A stretch of 56,000 nucleotides of DNA from Adiantum capillus-veneris (GCA_014529385.2 CM043969.1:74138676-74194675), one strand, 5' to 3'; positions 24,212-36,012 are shown, counted from the first letter of the stretch. Translations and numbers: made by a program. The notes: generated from the letters alone by a model not told the origin.

Positions 24212-24304
24212 GGTACTAGTGACATGTCATATATTCTTGATACACATGCTTGAACACTCATGTGCATGGTATCTAACAAATCTTTCTTTTTATTCCTTCT
24301 GCAG

Positions 24305-24412
24305 GATCTTACAAAGGATACTACTAGATGGAGCTCAATCAATAGAGATTTTGATATTTTTGCTCAAAATAATGAAGCAGTCACCTACATTTTTTGTTTA
24401 TCAATTTCTTGA
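24305..24412 (+). other. Possible terminal exon of FCP1-like copy 1
   Basis: A TTTTTATTCCTTCTGCAG acceptor at 24,304 precedes an open stretch of 35 codons (DLTKDTTRWSSINRDFDIFA…) ending TGA. A donor AAGGTACTAG at 24,213 lies immediately after the TAA stop of the previous exon, so this exon would be coding only if an earlier donor (for example near 24,157, AAGGTGAAAG) is used. Confidence 0.25.
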
Positions 24413-25134
24413 GAGACTTTCTTTTAATTTGTAATCATCAAATGAAATGAAAAGTATCCTTCTTATTAAGATTGCTGATCTTTTTCTTGTTCAAAACTTT
24501 CAATTGTGATTTATAGTTTTGTTAGCATGAGATTGTGCTTTTTTAGTTTGAAAAAAGCTGTCAAAGATCCAAGTCTTTTTGGCTTTTCTTAAGTTATTAA
24601 TTGTGAAATATCCAAGTCTTTTTGCTTTACTTAAGTTATTGATTGTCTATGTAATAGTCCTTAAAACAATATCGGATGGCTTTCTTACTCCCATGTCTCA
24701 CATTGGTCTTTAGGTAAGACAAGTGGTGACCTTGAAAGTATGGTCTCATATCTCGATCAAGTGAAGAGACATGAAGCTTAAATATCACTACTATGTATCT
24801 AGTGTTAAACTCCATCGAAACAAAGATACTAGAGTGCCAAATTGCAGTCTAGTTTAAGTGAAAATCCATTTGAGCTAAGGTAAAACTTATAGTGCCTCAT
24901 TTTTCTAGGATTCTACCCCATCAAGGAAGTTAGAATCTAGCACAAACCAATTAAGACTCTTTTGAAGCCTAAATAGGACAATTCGTGGAACTTAAGAAAC
25001 TTATTATTGAGTTAGAGTCTAGTTTAGATAAGCAAAAGATCTTCAAACCAGCACTTGACTTTCTTACTATTCAATATTCAAAGTCCCTTGAGGCTAACAA
25101 ATTACGTACCTACTTGTAACCTAACTAATGAGTA
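24413..25134. other. Spacer at the orientation switch
   Basis: A/T-rich DNA without a gene. One last plus-oriented core (AAGACAAGTGGTGACCTTGA) stands at about 24,716. From about 25,200 the cores are on the minus strand, so the switch lies in this spacer. A short direct repeat (CCAAGTCTTTTTGG/C and AAGTTATT.ATTGT) occurs at about 24,568-24,650. Confidence 0.6.
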
Positions 25135-28100
25135 ATTATATAGATCTAAGCAAGTATATATAATGAGTCTTCAAACTAATAAACCAAGGGAAGAGAGTAG
25201 CAAGGTCCACTACTTGTCCAAGCTCAGCTCTAGACAACATAGAAAGATGCTAAATCTACTAATTGTCTAATTATAGGCATGGAGAAATGATAGAAGGTTG
25301 ACTACTTGTCCAACCTATCATCTCTAGTAAGATGGGAGGTTTGGCCTTAAGATTCACCATGTAACCAACCTATACATCATTGTATTATGAAGAGTAGAAA
25401 AGCAAAGCTCCACCACTTGTCCAAGCTAGTTCTAAAATCCACATGGAGATAAGCAAGCTCCACCATTTGTCGAATCTCTCTTCCATTAAAACATGAAAAA
25501 ACTCGGCTATGTTGTACAGGGGGGACTTTTTTCCAAGGTCCACCACTTGTCCAAGCTAGGATCCATTAAAACATGGAAATAAATAAATCTCCACCACTCG
25601 TCCAACCTTTAGAGTTGCAAAGTGTATGGGTTGTCTAAACTAGGTATGGGAAAATAATTGAAGGTCCACCACTTGAAACATGGAGCAAAGCAAGCTCCAC
25701 CATGTCTCGAATATGCTAGACTCCATTGAAACACCCTAAACCCATGATATTTTGTACATAGGGATGTACATTCAAGGTCCACCACTTGTCCAACCTAGTA
25801 TCCCTAGTAGCTTGACAGGTTTGGTCTCAAGATTCACCACTTGTCCACTCTATGTCATTGTATTAAAAAGGATTGGGTGTTAAGGTCCACCACTTGTCCA
25901 ACCTATAAGGTTATATTTTAAATGGTTTTTTTTCTCACAACTTGAACTACCCATTATATGTTTTACATGGGAGTTTTGTTTCAATGTCCACCACTTGTCC
26001 AAGCTAACTCTATTGAAACATAGAGAGAACCAAAGGTCCACCACTTGTCCAAGCTAGGCTATATTGAAACATGCAGAGAAGGATGCTCCACCATTTCTCC
26101 AAGATATGCTTCATTGAAACATGGAGAGAAGCAAGCTCCACCATGTCTCCAAGCTAGGATCCATTTAAATACCCTAAACCCATTTTATTTTGTACATGGG
26201 GGGTTTTATTTCAAGGCCCACCACTTGTCTAACCTATTATCCCTAGTAGCACGAGTGGTTTGTTCTCAAGATACACCACTTGTACACTCTATGTCATTAT
26301 ATTAAGAAGAACTATGTATTAAGGTCCACCACTTGTCCAGCCTATAAGGTTATATCTTAAATGGTATCCTTTCTCACCACTTGAAATGCCCATGATATGT
26401 TTTACATGGGGGTTTCATATTAAGGTCCACCACTTGTCCAAGCTAACTCTATTCAAACATAGAGAGAAGCAAAGGTCCACCACTTGTCCAAGATAACTCT
26501 ATTCAAACAAAGAGAGAAGCAAAGGTTCACCACTTGTCAAAGCTAGGCTCCGTTGAAACATGGAGAGAAGTAACCTCCATCATTTTTCCAAGATAGGTGC
26601 CATTCAAACATGGAAAGAATCAAGATCTACCATGTCTCCAAGATGCTAGGCTCCATTGAAACCATGATATTTTGTACATGGAGTGTTTACATTCAAGGTC
26701 TACCACTTATCTAACGTATTATACCTAGTAGCATGAGTGGTTTGGTCTTAATATTCACCACTTATCCACTCTATGTCATTATATGAAGAAGAACTGGGTG
26801 TTAAGGTCCACCACTTGTCCAACCTATAAGGGTATATCTTAAATGGTATCCTTCACCACTTGTCAAGGTCCATCACCACTTTTCCAACCTATAATGTTAT
26901 ATCTTGAATGATATTTTTTTTCATCACTTGTAATGCCCATGCTATGTTTTACAAAGGGATTTTGTTCCAAGATCCACCACTTGTCCAAGCTAACTCTATT
27001 GAAACATAGAGAGAAGCAAAGGTCCACCACTTGTCCAAGATAGGCTCCATTGAAACATGGAGAGAAGGATGCTCCACCATTTCTCCAAGATAGGTTCCAT
27101 TGAAACATTGAGAGAAGCAATCTCCACCATGTCTCCAAGCTAGGCTCCATTGAAATACCCTAAACCCATAATTTTGTACATGAGGGGTTTACATTCAAGG
27201 TCCACCACTCGTCCAACCTATTATCCCTAGTAGGTTTGGTCTCATGATTCACCACTTGTCCACTCTATGTCATTATATTAAGAGGAATTGGGTGTTAAGG
27301 TCCACCACTTGTCCAACCTATAAGGTTATATTTTAAATGGTATCCTTTCTCACCACTTGAAATGCCCATGATATGTTTTACATGGGGGTTTCATTCCAAG
27401 GTCCACCACTTGTCCAAGCTAACTCTATTAAAACATATAGAGAAAGAAAGGTCCACCACTTGTCCAAGCTAGGCTCATTGAAACATGGAGAGAAGGACCT
27501 CCACTGTTTCTCCTAGATAGGCTCCATTGAAACATGGAGAGAAGTAAGCTCCACCATGTCTCCAAGTTGCTAGGCTCCATTGAAATACCCAATACCCATG
27601 ATATTTTGTACATGGGGGGTTTACATTCAAGGTCCACCACTTGTCCAACCTATTATCCCTAGTAGGTTTGGTCTCATGATTCACCACTTGTCCACTCTAT
27701 GTCATTATATTAAGAGGAATTGAGTGTTAAGGTCCACCACTTGTCCAACCTATAAGATTATATTTTAAATGGTATCCTTTCTCACCACTTGAAATGCCCA
27801 TGATATGTTTTACATGGGGGTTTCATTCCAAGGTCCACCACTTGTCCAAGCTAACTCTATTAAAACATATAGAGAAAGAAAGGTCCACCACTTGTCCAAG
27901 CTAGGCTCATTGAAACATGGAGAGAAGGAACCTCCACTGTTTCTCCTAGATAGGCTCCATTGAAACATGGAGAGAAGTAAGCTCCACCATGTCTCCAAGT
28001 TGCTAGGCTCCATTGAAATACCCAATACCCATGATATTTTGTACATGGGGGGTTTACATTCAAGGTCCACCACTTGTCCAACCTATTATCCCTAGTAGGT

Positions 28101-30115
28101 TTGGTCTCATGATTCACCACTTGTCCACTCTATGTCATTATATTAAGAGTAATAGGGTGTTAAGGTGCACCACTTGTCCAACCTATAATGTTATAGCTTG
28201 AATGGTATTTTTTCTCACCACTTGTAATGCCTATGACATGATTTACATGGGGGTTTTATTCCAAGGTCCACCACTTTTCCAAGCTAGGCTGCATTGAAAG
28301 ATGGACCTTAATACCAAATTATTTCTAGTAGCATGAGTGATATTTTGTACTTGGGGGGTTTACATTCAAGGTCCACCACTTGTCCAACCTATTTTCCCTA
28401 GTAGGTTTGGTCCCAAGTTCACCACTTGTCCACTCTATGTCATTATATTAAGAATAACTGGGTGTTAAGGTCCACCACTTGTCCAACCTATAAGGTTATA
28501 TATTGAATGGTATTTTTTCTCACCACTTGTAATGCCCATGATATGTTTTACATGGGGATTTTGTTCCAAGGTCCACCACTTTTCCAAGATAACTCTATTC
28601 AAACATAGAGAGAAACAAAGGTCCACCACTTGTCCAAGCTAGGCTCCATTGAAACATGGAGACAATGATGCTCCACAATTTATCCAAGATAGGCTGAATT
28701 GAAACATGGAGAGAAGCAAGCTTTACCATGTTTCCAAGCTAGGCTTCATTGAAACACTCTAGGGGGTTTTATTTCAAGGCCCACCACTTATTTAACCTAT
28801 TATCCCTAGTAGCATGAGTGGTTTGGTTTCAAGATTCACCACTTGTACACTCTATGTCATTATATTAACAAGAACAATGTGTTAAGGTCCACCACTTGTC
28901 CAACCTATAAGGTTATATCTTAAATGGTATCCTTTCTCGCCACTTGAAATGCCCATGATATGTTTTACATGGGAGTTTCATTCCAAGATCCACCACTTGT
29001 CCAAGCTAACCATATTCAAACATAGAGAGAAACAAAGGTCCACGACTTGTCCAAGCTAGGCTCCATTGAAACATGGAGAGAAGGAACCTCCACCATTTCT
29101 CCTAGATAGGCTCCATTAAAACATGGAGAGAAGTAAGTTCCACCATGTCTCCAAGATGCTAGGCTCCATTGAAATACGCAAAACCCATGATATTTTGTAC
29201 ATGGGGGATTTACATTCAAGGTCAACCACTTGTCCAACCTATTATCCCTAGTAGGTTTGGTCTCACGATTCACCACTTTTCCACTCTATGTCATTATATT
29301 AAGAGGAATTGGGTGCTAAGGTCCACCACTTGTCCAACCTATAAGGTTATACCTTGAATGGTATTTTTTCTCACCACTTGTAATGCCCATGACATGCTTT
29401 ACATGGGGGTTTTGTTCCAAGGTTCACCACTTGTCCAAGCTAATTCTATTGAAACATAGAGAGAAACAAAGGTCCACCACTTGTCCAAGCTAGGCTCCAT
29501 TGAAACATGGACCTTAATACCAAATTATTCCTAGTAGCATGAGTGATATTTTGTACATGGGGGGTTTGCATTCAAGGTCCACCAATTGTCCAACCTACTT
29601 TTCCTAGTAGGTTTGGTCGCAAGATTCACCACTTGTCCACTCTATATCATTATATTAATAATAATTGGGTGTTATGGTCCACCACTTGTCCAACCTATAA
29701 GGTTATATATTGAATGGTATTTTTTCTCACCACTTGTAATGTCCATGATATGTTTTACATGGGGGTTTTGTTCCAAGGTCCACCACTTGTCCAAGATAAA
29801 TCTGTTCAAACATAGAGAGAAACAAACGTCCACCACTTGTCCAAGCTAGGATCCATTGAAACATGGAGAGAATGATGCTCCACCATTTATCCAAGATAGA
29901 CTCCATTGAAACATGGAGAGAAGTAAGCTCCACCATGTCTCCAAGATGCTAGAGTCCATTGAAATACCCAAAACCCATGATACTTTGTACATGGGGGGTT
30001 TACATTCAAGATCCACCACTTGTCCAACCTATTATCCCTAGTAGCATGAGTGGTTTGGTCTCAGGATTCACCACTTGTCCACTCTATATCATTATATTAA
30101 GAAAAATTGGGTTTC
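25135..30115 (-). repeat. Right satellite arm, minus orientation (~435-440 bp units)
   Basis: The reverse complement of the left array. It starts with the edge block that pairs with 16,326-16,470. Units are anchored by GTCATTATATTA at about 26,287, 27,270, 27,705, 28,137, 28,439, 28,856, 29,291 and 30,088; most spacings are 417-438 bp, with shortened units of about 302 and 359. The units starting at about 27,340 and 27,775 are nearly identical and so recently duplicated. Flanking contexts match the left arm in reverse (AACCTATAAGG, CTCCATTGAAACATGG, CATGTAAAACAT). The 60-95 aa frames here are repeat translations. Confidence 0.92.
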
Positions 30116-30433
30116 CATATCTACATGGATCTTTGCTTGGATAAGTGGTAGACCTTGAGACCTAAATACCCATTCTACACTAGAGCATTGGTTAAGCCTT
30201 ATGCACTTCAAGCATACCTTTAAAAACAAGTAGTAGTTATTAGTTGACTTAAGTCTAGTTGAACTCCATGGTATTGAGACTAAGAGAGAGTGTAGCATAA
30301 AAAAGAGTCAGGATTTTAATTTGACTTTCTTTCTATTAATGAGTAGGATTTTGGTATCTAATAAAACCTTAGGGTAGACAAAGTAAAACTCATGTCTACT
30401 GTTGTGTTTGCATTAAGTGTTCTTGTTCTTTAG
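30116..30433. other. Spacer before FCP1-like copy 2
   Basis: A single plus-oriented core (CTTGGATAAGTGGTAGACCT, about 30,133) then unique A/T-rich sequence leading to TGTTCTTTAG (acceptor candidate, 30,433) and TTTCAG (30,439). No other gene is visible. Confidence 0.45.
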
Positions 30434-31239
30434 TTTCAGAATCATTTCAGAAAAATGGATTGGCTATATGCTGGCATAAATTGAAGAAAACTATTGAATT
30501 ACCCATCCAACCTCCTCCAAGACCTTGTCCAAGGAATGAATCACCTCCTTATCACCTACCACTTGCTTTCAAGGACATCAAAAGAGTACTTATCTTGGAT
30601 CTAGAGGGGTTACTTCTCAAGACAATTGAAATGAAACATGGAGATTCTATGCCAGCTTGGGTTCAACACATGCGACTTGTGGAGGATAAAGATGAAGTTT
30701 ATCATGTGGTGCGACCAAACGCACAAAGTTTTTTGGATTTTTGTGCTGAATAATTTGAGCTATGGATATGGAGTTGCTATAACTTAACAAGGGTGCAACG
30801 CATCACACAAAAATGTTTTCCTGAACAGTATACCAAGTTCAAGGTGTTTATGAGTAACAAAAATTGCCAAAATCCAAATATCATGTTAGGATTTACAAGG
30901 GTTTATCACAAAAATTTGAGTGATATTTGGAAGATATTTGAGGATTTTGATGCAAACAATACCTTATTTTTTGATGACACTCCATATAGGGTGATGTGGA
31001 ACATGCCAGGGACATATCTTATATTTCCAAAGATGTGGAGACAAACTTCCGAGCAACTTCAAAACTTCTTGCAGAGAACCATAATTCCATGGTTGGTAGG
31101 ATGGTTGTATGCAAGAGATAAGAGAGTTTATACATACAACACAATTGTAAATCAGTATAGTGATTCTGAGACAAATTATGTCCTTGTCAACACGAAAGCA
31201 TTGAATAAATATGGCCATAAGATGATTTTTTTATTATAG
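30434..31239 (+). pseudogene. FCP1/HAD phosphatase-like gene, copy 2 (one internal stop)
   Basis: One frame is open for about 268 codons from the acceptor at 30,433 or 30,439 to TAG at 31,237, except for a single TAA at 30,751. A Gln would fit there (…DFCAE-stop-FELWIWS…), so CAA to TAA is likely. Order: a Pro-rich N-terminus, KRVLILDLEGLLLKTIE (motif I), YHVVRPNAQSFLDFC, FELWIWSCYNL (motif II area), and NTLFFDDTPYRVMW (motif IV). Motif I is DLEG, so the second Asp of DxDx is Glu, a different change from copy 1 (DLNG). The C-terminal part is shorter than in copy 1 and lacks the tail. It sits inside the inverted satellite arm and is followed by the same edge block as copy 1. Confidence 0.65.
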
Positions 31240-31930
31240 TGTGTATCTTTCAACATTTGTATAATTGGATATAGTCTTTAAAAAAAAAACAAAGGTGTGT
31301 CAATTTTATGAACACTTCAATGGAGTGCATCCTACTGTAAGGGGACTCTGATGTATTGCTAGAGTGCACCCAAATGTTTGGGGACTCATTTTTTATTTGA
31401 TTGGGGCCTATGTTGGGTCATATAGTAAAAGAAATTCATTTTTTTTCAATTCATATCGAGGTTGCATTTATTTGTAACTATGAGAGAATTGATGTTTGAT
31501 GTCAAAATAGAACTTGTAAGTGTGGGGATGAGAGAATTCGTGGACTTTAAATATGTGAGAGGGATCTTTTTCTTGGGCACAAATGTTTGCTTCAAGAATT
31601 TTGTCATTACATACTTTATGTGAAAGAGTTTTAGAACCTAAAAGACTTTGAAAAGAAAACTATGGAATCTAAGTGCATGTATTCTTGAATGGCTTGAAAG
31701 TTGATATATACATGCATGTCGCCTTGATGAAGATTTAGATCTGACAAGATGCAAGCTAGAATTCTTGGACGTTACCTTTGTCAATTTGGTAATAACATAT
31801 TTAACTTTCTTTTCTTATGGGTGGAAAATATATTATTATGTGCATTTGGAACCTAATTGCTTGACCTTCAAACCAAGATTCCTATGTTATTTTTTCATAT
31901 ACTTTTTTGTAATGAATTAAGATTGTGGAT
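31240..31930. other. Geneless A/T-rich spacer
   Basis: No ORF or satellite core is seen up to about 31,930. It contains a short repeated phrase (GTGCATCC..CTGTAAGGGGACTC / GTGCACCCAAATGTTTGGGGACTC at about 31,325-31,385). It probably holds the 3' UTR of FCP1-like copy 2. Confidence 0.4.
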
Positions 31931-33540
31931 ACAAGGTCCACCACTTGTTCAAGCTAGATCTAAGAAAGTATATATACTGAGTCTTCAAACTAGTAAACCA
32001 ACCGAAGAGAGAAGCAGGGTCCATCACTTGTCCAAGCTCATCTCTAGACAACATAGAGAGATGTTAGGTCTACTAATTGTCCAATATAGTCATAGAGAAA
32101 TGATAGAAGGTTGATCCACTTGTCCAACCTATCATCTCTAGTAAAATGGGAGGTTTGGCCTTAGGGTCCACCATGTAACCAACCTATTCTTCATTGTATT
32201 ATGAAGAGTAGAAAAGCAAAGCTCCACCACTTGTCTAAGGTAGTTCCAAAATCAACATGGAGAGAAGAAAGCTTCACCATTTGTCCAAGATAGGTTCCAT
32301 TAAAACATGGAAAACCTCATATATGTTGTACATGGAAGCTTTTTTCCAAGGTCCACCATTTGTCCAAGCTAGGATCCATTAAAACATGGATAGAAACAAG
32401 GCTCCACCACTCGTCCAACCTTTATAGATGCAAAGTGTACCGGTTGTCTAAACTAGGCATGGGAAAATAATAGAAGGTCCACCACTTATCCAATGTATTA
32501 TCTCTAATAGCATGGGAGGTTTGGTCTCAAGATTTAGGAATTGGCTGACCTGTATTTCATTGTATTATGATGAATTTGGTTTTAAAGTCAACTACTTATC
32601 CAAGCTATAAGTTTATATCTTGAATGGTATTCCTTCCCATCACTTAGAAAACCAATGATATGTTGTACATGGGGGGGTTTGTTACAAGGTCCACCACTTG
32701 TCCAAGCTAGTTTCATTGAAACATGGATGAAGGCAAGCTCCACCATTTGTTAAAGCTAGACTCCATTGAAATCTAGAAAATCCATGCTATATTGTACATG
32801 GGGTTTTTGTTTTAAGGTCCAACACTTGTCCAAGCTAAGCTCCATTGAGACATGGAGAGGAGAAACACTCCACCACTTGTCCAAGCTAGGAAACATTGAT
32901 AGTAGCTGGTTTAGTTTGAAGATCCACCGCGTGTCTAGGCTAACTCTATTTAAACATAGAGAGAAGCAAAGGTCCACCAATTGTCCAAGCTAGGCTCCAT
33001 TGAAACATGGACAGAAGCAAGCTCCACCGTTTCTCCAAGATAGGATCCATTGAAACATGGAGAGAATCAAAGGTCCACCATTTCTCCAAGCCAGGCTCCA
33101 GTTGTCCAACCTATAAGGTTATATCTTAAATGGTAATATTTCTAATCACTTGGAATACCCATGATATGTTTTACATGGGGGTTTTGTTCCAAGGTCACCA
33201 CTTGTCCAAGATAACTCTATTGAAACATAGAGAGAAGCAAAGGTCCACCACTTGTCCAAGCTAGTCTCCATTGAAACAAGGAGAGAAGCAAGCTCCATCA
33301 TTTCTCCAAGATAGGCTAGCCTGGATAAGTGCACCTTGAAACCAAGATAACTCTATTGAAACATAGAGAGAAGCAAAGGTCACCACTTGTCCAAGATAAC
33401 TCTATTGAAACATAGAGAGAAGCAAAGGTCCACTACTTGTCCAAGCTAGTCTCCATTGAAACAAGGAGAGAAGCAAGCTCCATCATTTCTCCAAGATAGG
33501 CTAGCCTGGATAAGTGCACATTGAAACCAACCTTCCTATG
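31931..33540 (-). repeat. Right satellite arm continued, minus orientation
   Basis: It starts with the edge block (31,950-32,095). Its first ~540 bp match 25,140-25,680 in the same orientation. Cores are on the minus strand. A recent tandem duplication is visible at about 33,209-33,345 and 33,391-33,530. A few plus-oriented fragments (GCCTGGATAAGTGCACCTTG) appear at the end. Confidence 0.85.
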
Positions 33541-33995
33541 AGGCAATAGAGCATATGCTACATATTTTATGTATGCCCCATGCCTCAAATTAAGAAGTTA
33601 TAGATTAGAAGTGGACCTTGCTTGAATGTCACATGCAATAAATTAAGGAAAAATAGCCAAGTGGATTGTATTCCTCAATGGATCCTTGCTTTCACAAGTT
33701 GTGAACCTTGAGTCACTTTTACATTAACTTGGACAAGTGGTGGACCTAGAAACCAAGATCTCCATGTTGAGATAAGTTGTAGGTAGGACAGTAGAACATA
33801 GACAACGATAATGGATGCAATATACTCCTCTCCTAATAATGCAATTGATTGAAACCATGGTCCTTTAGTTGTTTTCATTGTGTATTGTATGTGCATAAAG
33901 TGGAATGAGACCTTAAGAAAACTCAATTTTTTGACAAAATCTCTATATTTTGTACATGATATATTGAAAGTTGTCCAACCTGGGAATTGGGATTT
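33541..33995. other. Array edge with isolated core copy
   Basis: Mostly unique A/T-rich sequence with one plus-oriented core (ACTTGGACAAGTGGTGGACC, about 33,726) and one diverged copy just before. The gypsy reverse-transcriptase remnant begins at about 34,000. No gene is seen. Confidence 0.5.
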
Positions 33996-33999
33996 TCCC

Positions 34000-34732
34000 A
34001 CTTTACCTAATATGGTCTTTTTATGCTAATATTTTGGGTCAACCAAAAGTTGATTGTATCTCAAAAAGCCATCCAAGAAGCTGTAAGCTTCTTTTCCTGC
34101 AACTCGTTCTAAAACATGCTCAGTGATTGGAAGAGGAAATTGTCTCTAATGGTAGCTACATTCACATTTTTGAGATTAACATACACTCGTAATTTTCCAT
34201 TCTTCTTGGGTACTACCACAATTGGAGACACCCAATCTGTGTGTTCAATTTTGTAAATGAATTAGGCTTCCTTTAGTTTTTCAATCTCTTCTTTTATCTT
34301 CTTGGAAAATGTTTCATTATACGTGTATGGCCTTTGTCTACTTGGTTTCGCATCATCTCTCATGGGTATGGTATGTTGACAGATTTTTGGATCAACACCC
34401 TTGAGATCCTTGTAAGACCAAGCGAAGATACCTCGGTATTCTTTTAGCAAGCTTAGAAAAAGATCTTCTTCTTCTTCTATTAGGTCATTTGTAATGTAAG
34501 CAGGTCTATGCTCTTCTCCTGGTTCAGCCAGGTCTATCTTTTCAGTGTTTTCAGGCCCTTTGTAGGACTCGCCCTGTTTTTGTAGCTCCCTAACATGTTT
34601 GTAGCTACTATGATTTTTCGATCTTGGAGAGTATACTTTTTTGTAATGGGATGGAACACTCATTACATCCTTACCATGCTCTTCCATGGTTTCCATTTTG
34701 GTCGTATATATCTCCTTTAGAGCTTTTTTCAA
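34000..34732 (-). pseudogene. Gypsy reverse transcriptase N-terminal part, truncated
   Basis: The frame 34,262-34,732 carries the pre-RT region: EEEDLFLSLLKEYRGIFAWS, DLKGVDPKICQHTIPM and KPSRQRPYTYNETFSKKIKE. After a stop at 34,262 the reading continues with the first RT motif (DWVSPIVVVPKKNGKLRVYV, about 34,180-34,250) and LKNVNVATIRDNF, then degenerates. The catalytic YxDD region is absent. In an intact element RT copies the RNA genome into cDNA; this one cannot. The end at about 34,000 coincides with the satellite border. Confidence 0.75.
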
Positions 34733-35324
34733 CTCTTGATATTTCTTTTTCCGCTCGGGTCATGAGTGGTTTCTTATCATGTGGGTTTGCTTGAGTATCC
34801 TTCCTTGTTTTTCTCGATGTTTTAGACATTTCTAAATTTTTGTTCGAAGGATATCTGCCAGTGATTTTGTCCTTGACACAATCATTTGCATCTATCTGCA
34901 TCAGGAATTGGGTTCTACTGGAGATTGATGGCATAGGTCGTGTTTTCACGTTTTTGGTGTCTTTTTCTTGTCTATACCATTTTTGTCTTCTTGATTTCTG
35001 GTTTGGAAATTCAAAAAAAAATTTCTCCCCTCCCTTCAAGAGTAGCTTAGCTCTCACATGTTCTTTTTCTGACCCCGAATCCTTTGAGGTAGCTGAGTGT
35101 TCATCTAACTCATTGGTTGCATCGTAGTAGAGGTCTGAAAAGACTTGTTGAGCTTTCATCAAGTCCTTGGGTTTCTCATCTTCGTCTTCAATGTTGAGGG
35201 TTGAAATCATTTGGATGGGAATTATGTCGTAGCCATCTTCATTGAAAAATTGAGTAGGCATAGACGTATTCACACATACATCCATGGTCGCTAAAATTTG
35301 CGTCCACTTGAATGGCTCAAACAA
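34671..35324 (-). pseudogene. Gypsy pol linker region between protease and RT
   Basis: A 217-codon open frame, acidic and lysine-rich (DIIPIQMISTLNIEDEDEKP, ATSKDSGSEKEHVRAKLLLK). It overlaps the next frame by 62 bases, so a frameshift links it to the RT part. Its position between protease and RT fits the spacer seen in Tat/Athila polyproteins. No catalytic motif is seen. Confidence 0.45.
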
Positions 35325-35482
35325 ATGCTCTGGAAAAGGTTCAGGTACATAGGCTTCGTCTGTGCAGTCCCTTTCTAGAATAAATTCTTCTCATTTTAAG
35401 CTTCCATATTCTAAAGCTCCACATATCCAAATAGGAGTGTCTTTGTTTAGCCAGGATGGAAGCTTAGTTTCAGCCAAAGAGA

Positions 35483-35764
35483 CTAAATCAAACTCTTGTA
35501 TGGGTGTAATATGAATTCATAATTGAGTTTTTTCCCAAAATCTACTATCGCAAAAGTGTGTTGATATTCAATTCCATAGGAATTGAATGTCACCTTTTCA
35601 AGCAGCCCTAATGGTCTCTCAATTTGTCTGTCAGCCAATTGCAATTTCATTCGAGTTTGTCTAATGGCTGGTTGTCCCCAGGATTCCCATACTGCTTTCG
35701 TGGCTATGGCTATGCCTGCTCCACTATCCAGTATTGCCATGGTTTCAATGTCATTATATTTCAC
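35483..35764 (-). pseudogene. Gypsy aspartic protease
   Basis: The active-site motif is ETMAILDSGAGIAIATKAVW (D-S-G-A kept), followed by MKLQLADRQIERPLGLLEKV and a hydrophobic flap/C-terminal strand FAIVDFG. This fold cleaves the retroelement polyprotein. A frameshift near 35,800 separates it from the upstream gag frame, where further in-frame stops (for example at about 35,926) also occur. Confidence 0.75.
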
Positions 35765-36012
35765 TGAGAGGGTGGTGTTTCCTTCTTCCCTTTTGTAATA
35801 TTCTCCGATTTATTGGAAGATCGAATCTCTTTGTCCATTTTCTTTTTTAATTTTCCCAATTTTTTTGAGATTAGCCTCGTTATCTCCACCTTCTCTAGGG
35901 TTTTCTGTAGATCATTTCATAAATATGGTTTGAGTTTTAACATTTCTCCCAAGGTAAGAGTGCATTGGATGGGTGTAGACATGATTGAATGAATGTTTTC
36001 TACTTCTAGGGT

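Noticed and set aside
1842-29276. Dozens of 60-106 aa ORFs with repeated DKWWTF, SGGP and WNQTPM words
   Set aside because: They fall exactly on satellite units, occur in several frames, and carry the same words only because the DNA repeats. They have no start context or domain.
3150-30115. CRISPR-like array (short repeats with spacers)
   Set aside because: The spacers are themselves repeated every ~441 bp, the cores are degenerate, there are no cas genes, and the window is plant nuclear DNA.
945-33540. Centromeric satellite
   Set aside because: The unit length and gene content do not prove a centromere. The array is interspersed with genes and no CENH3 or chromosome-scale evidence is available.
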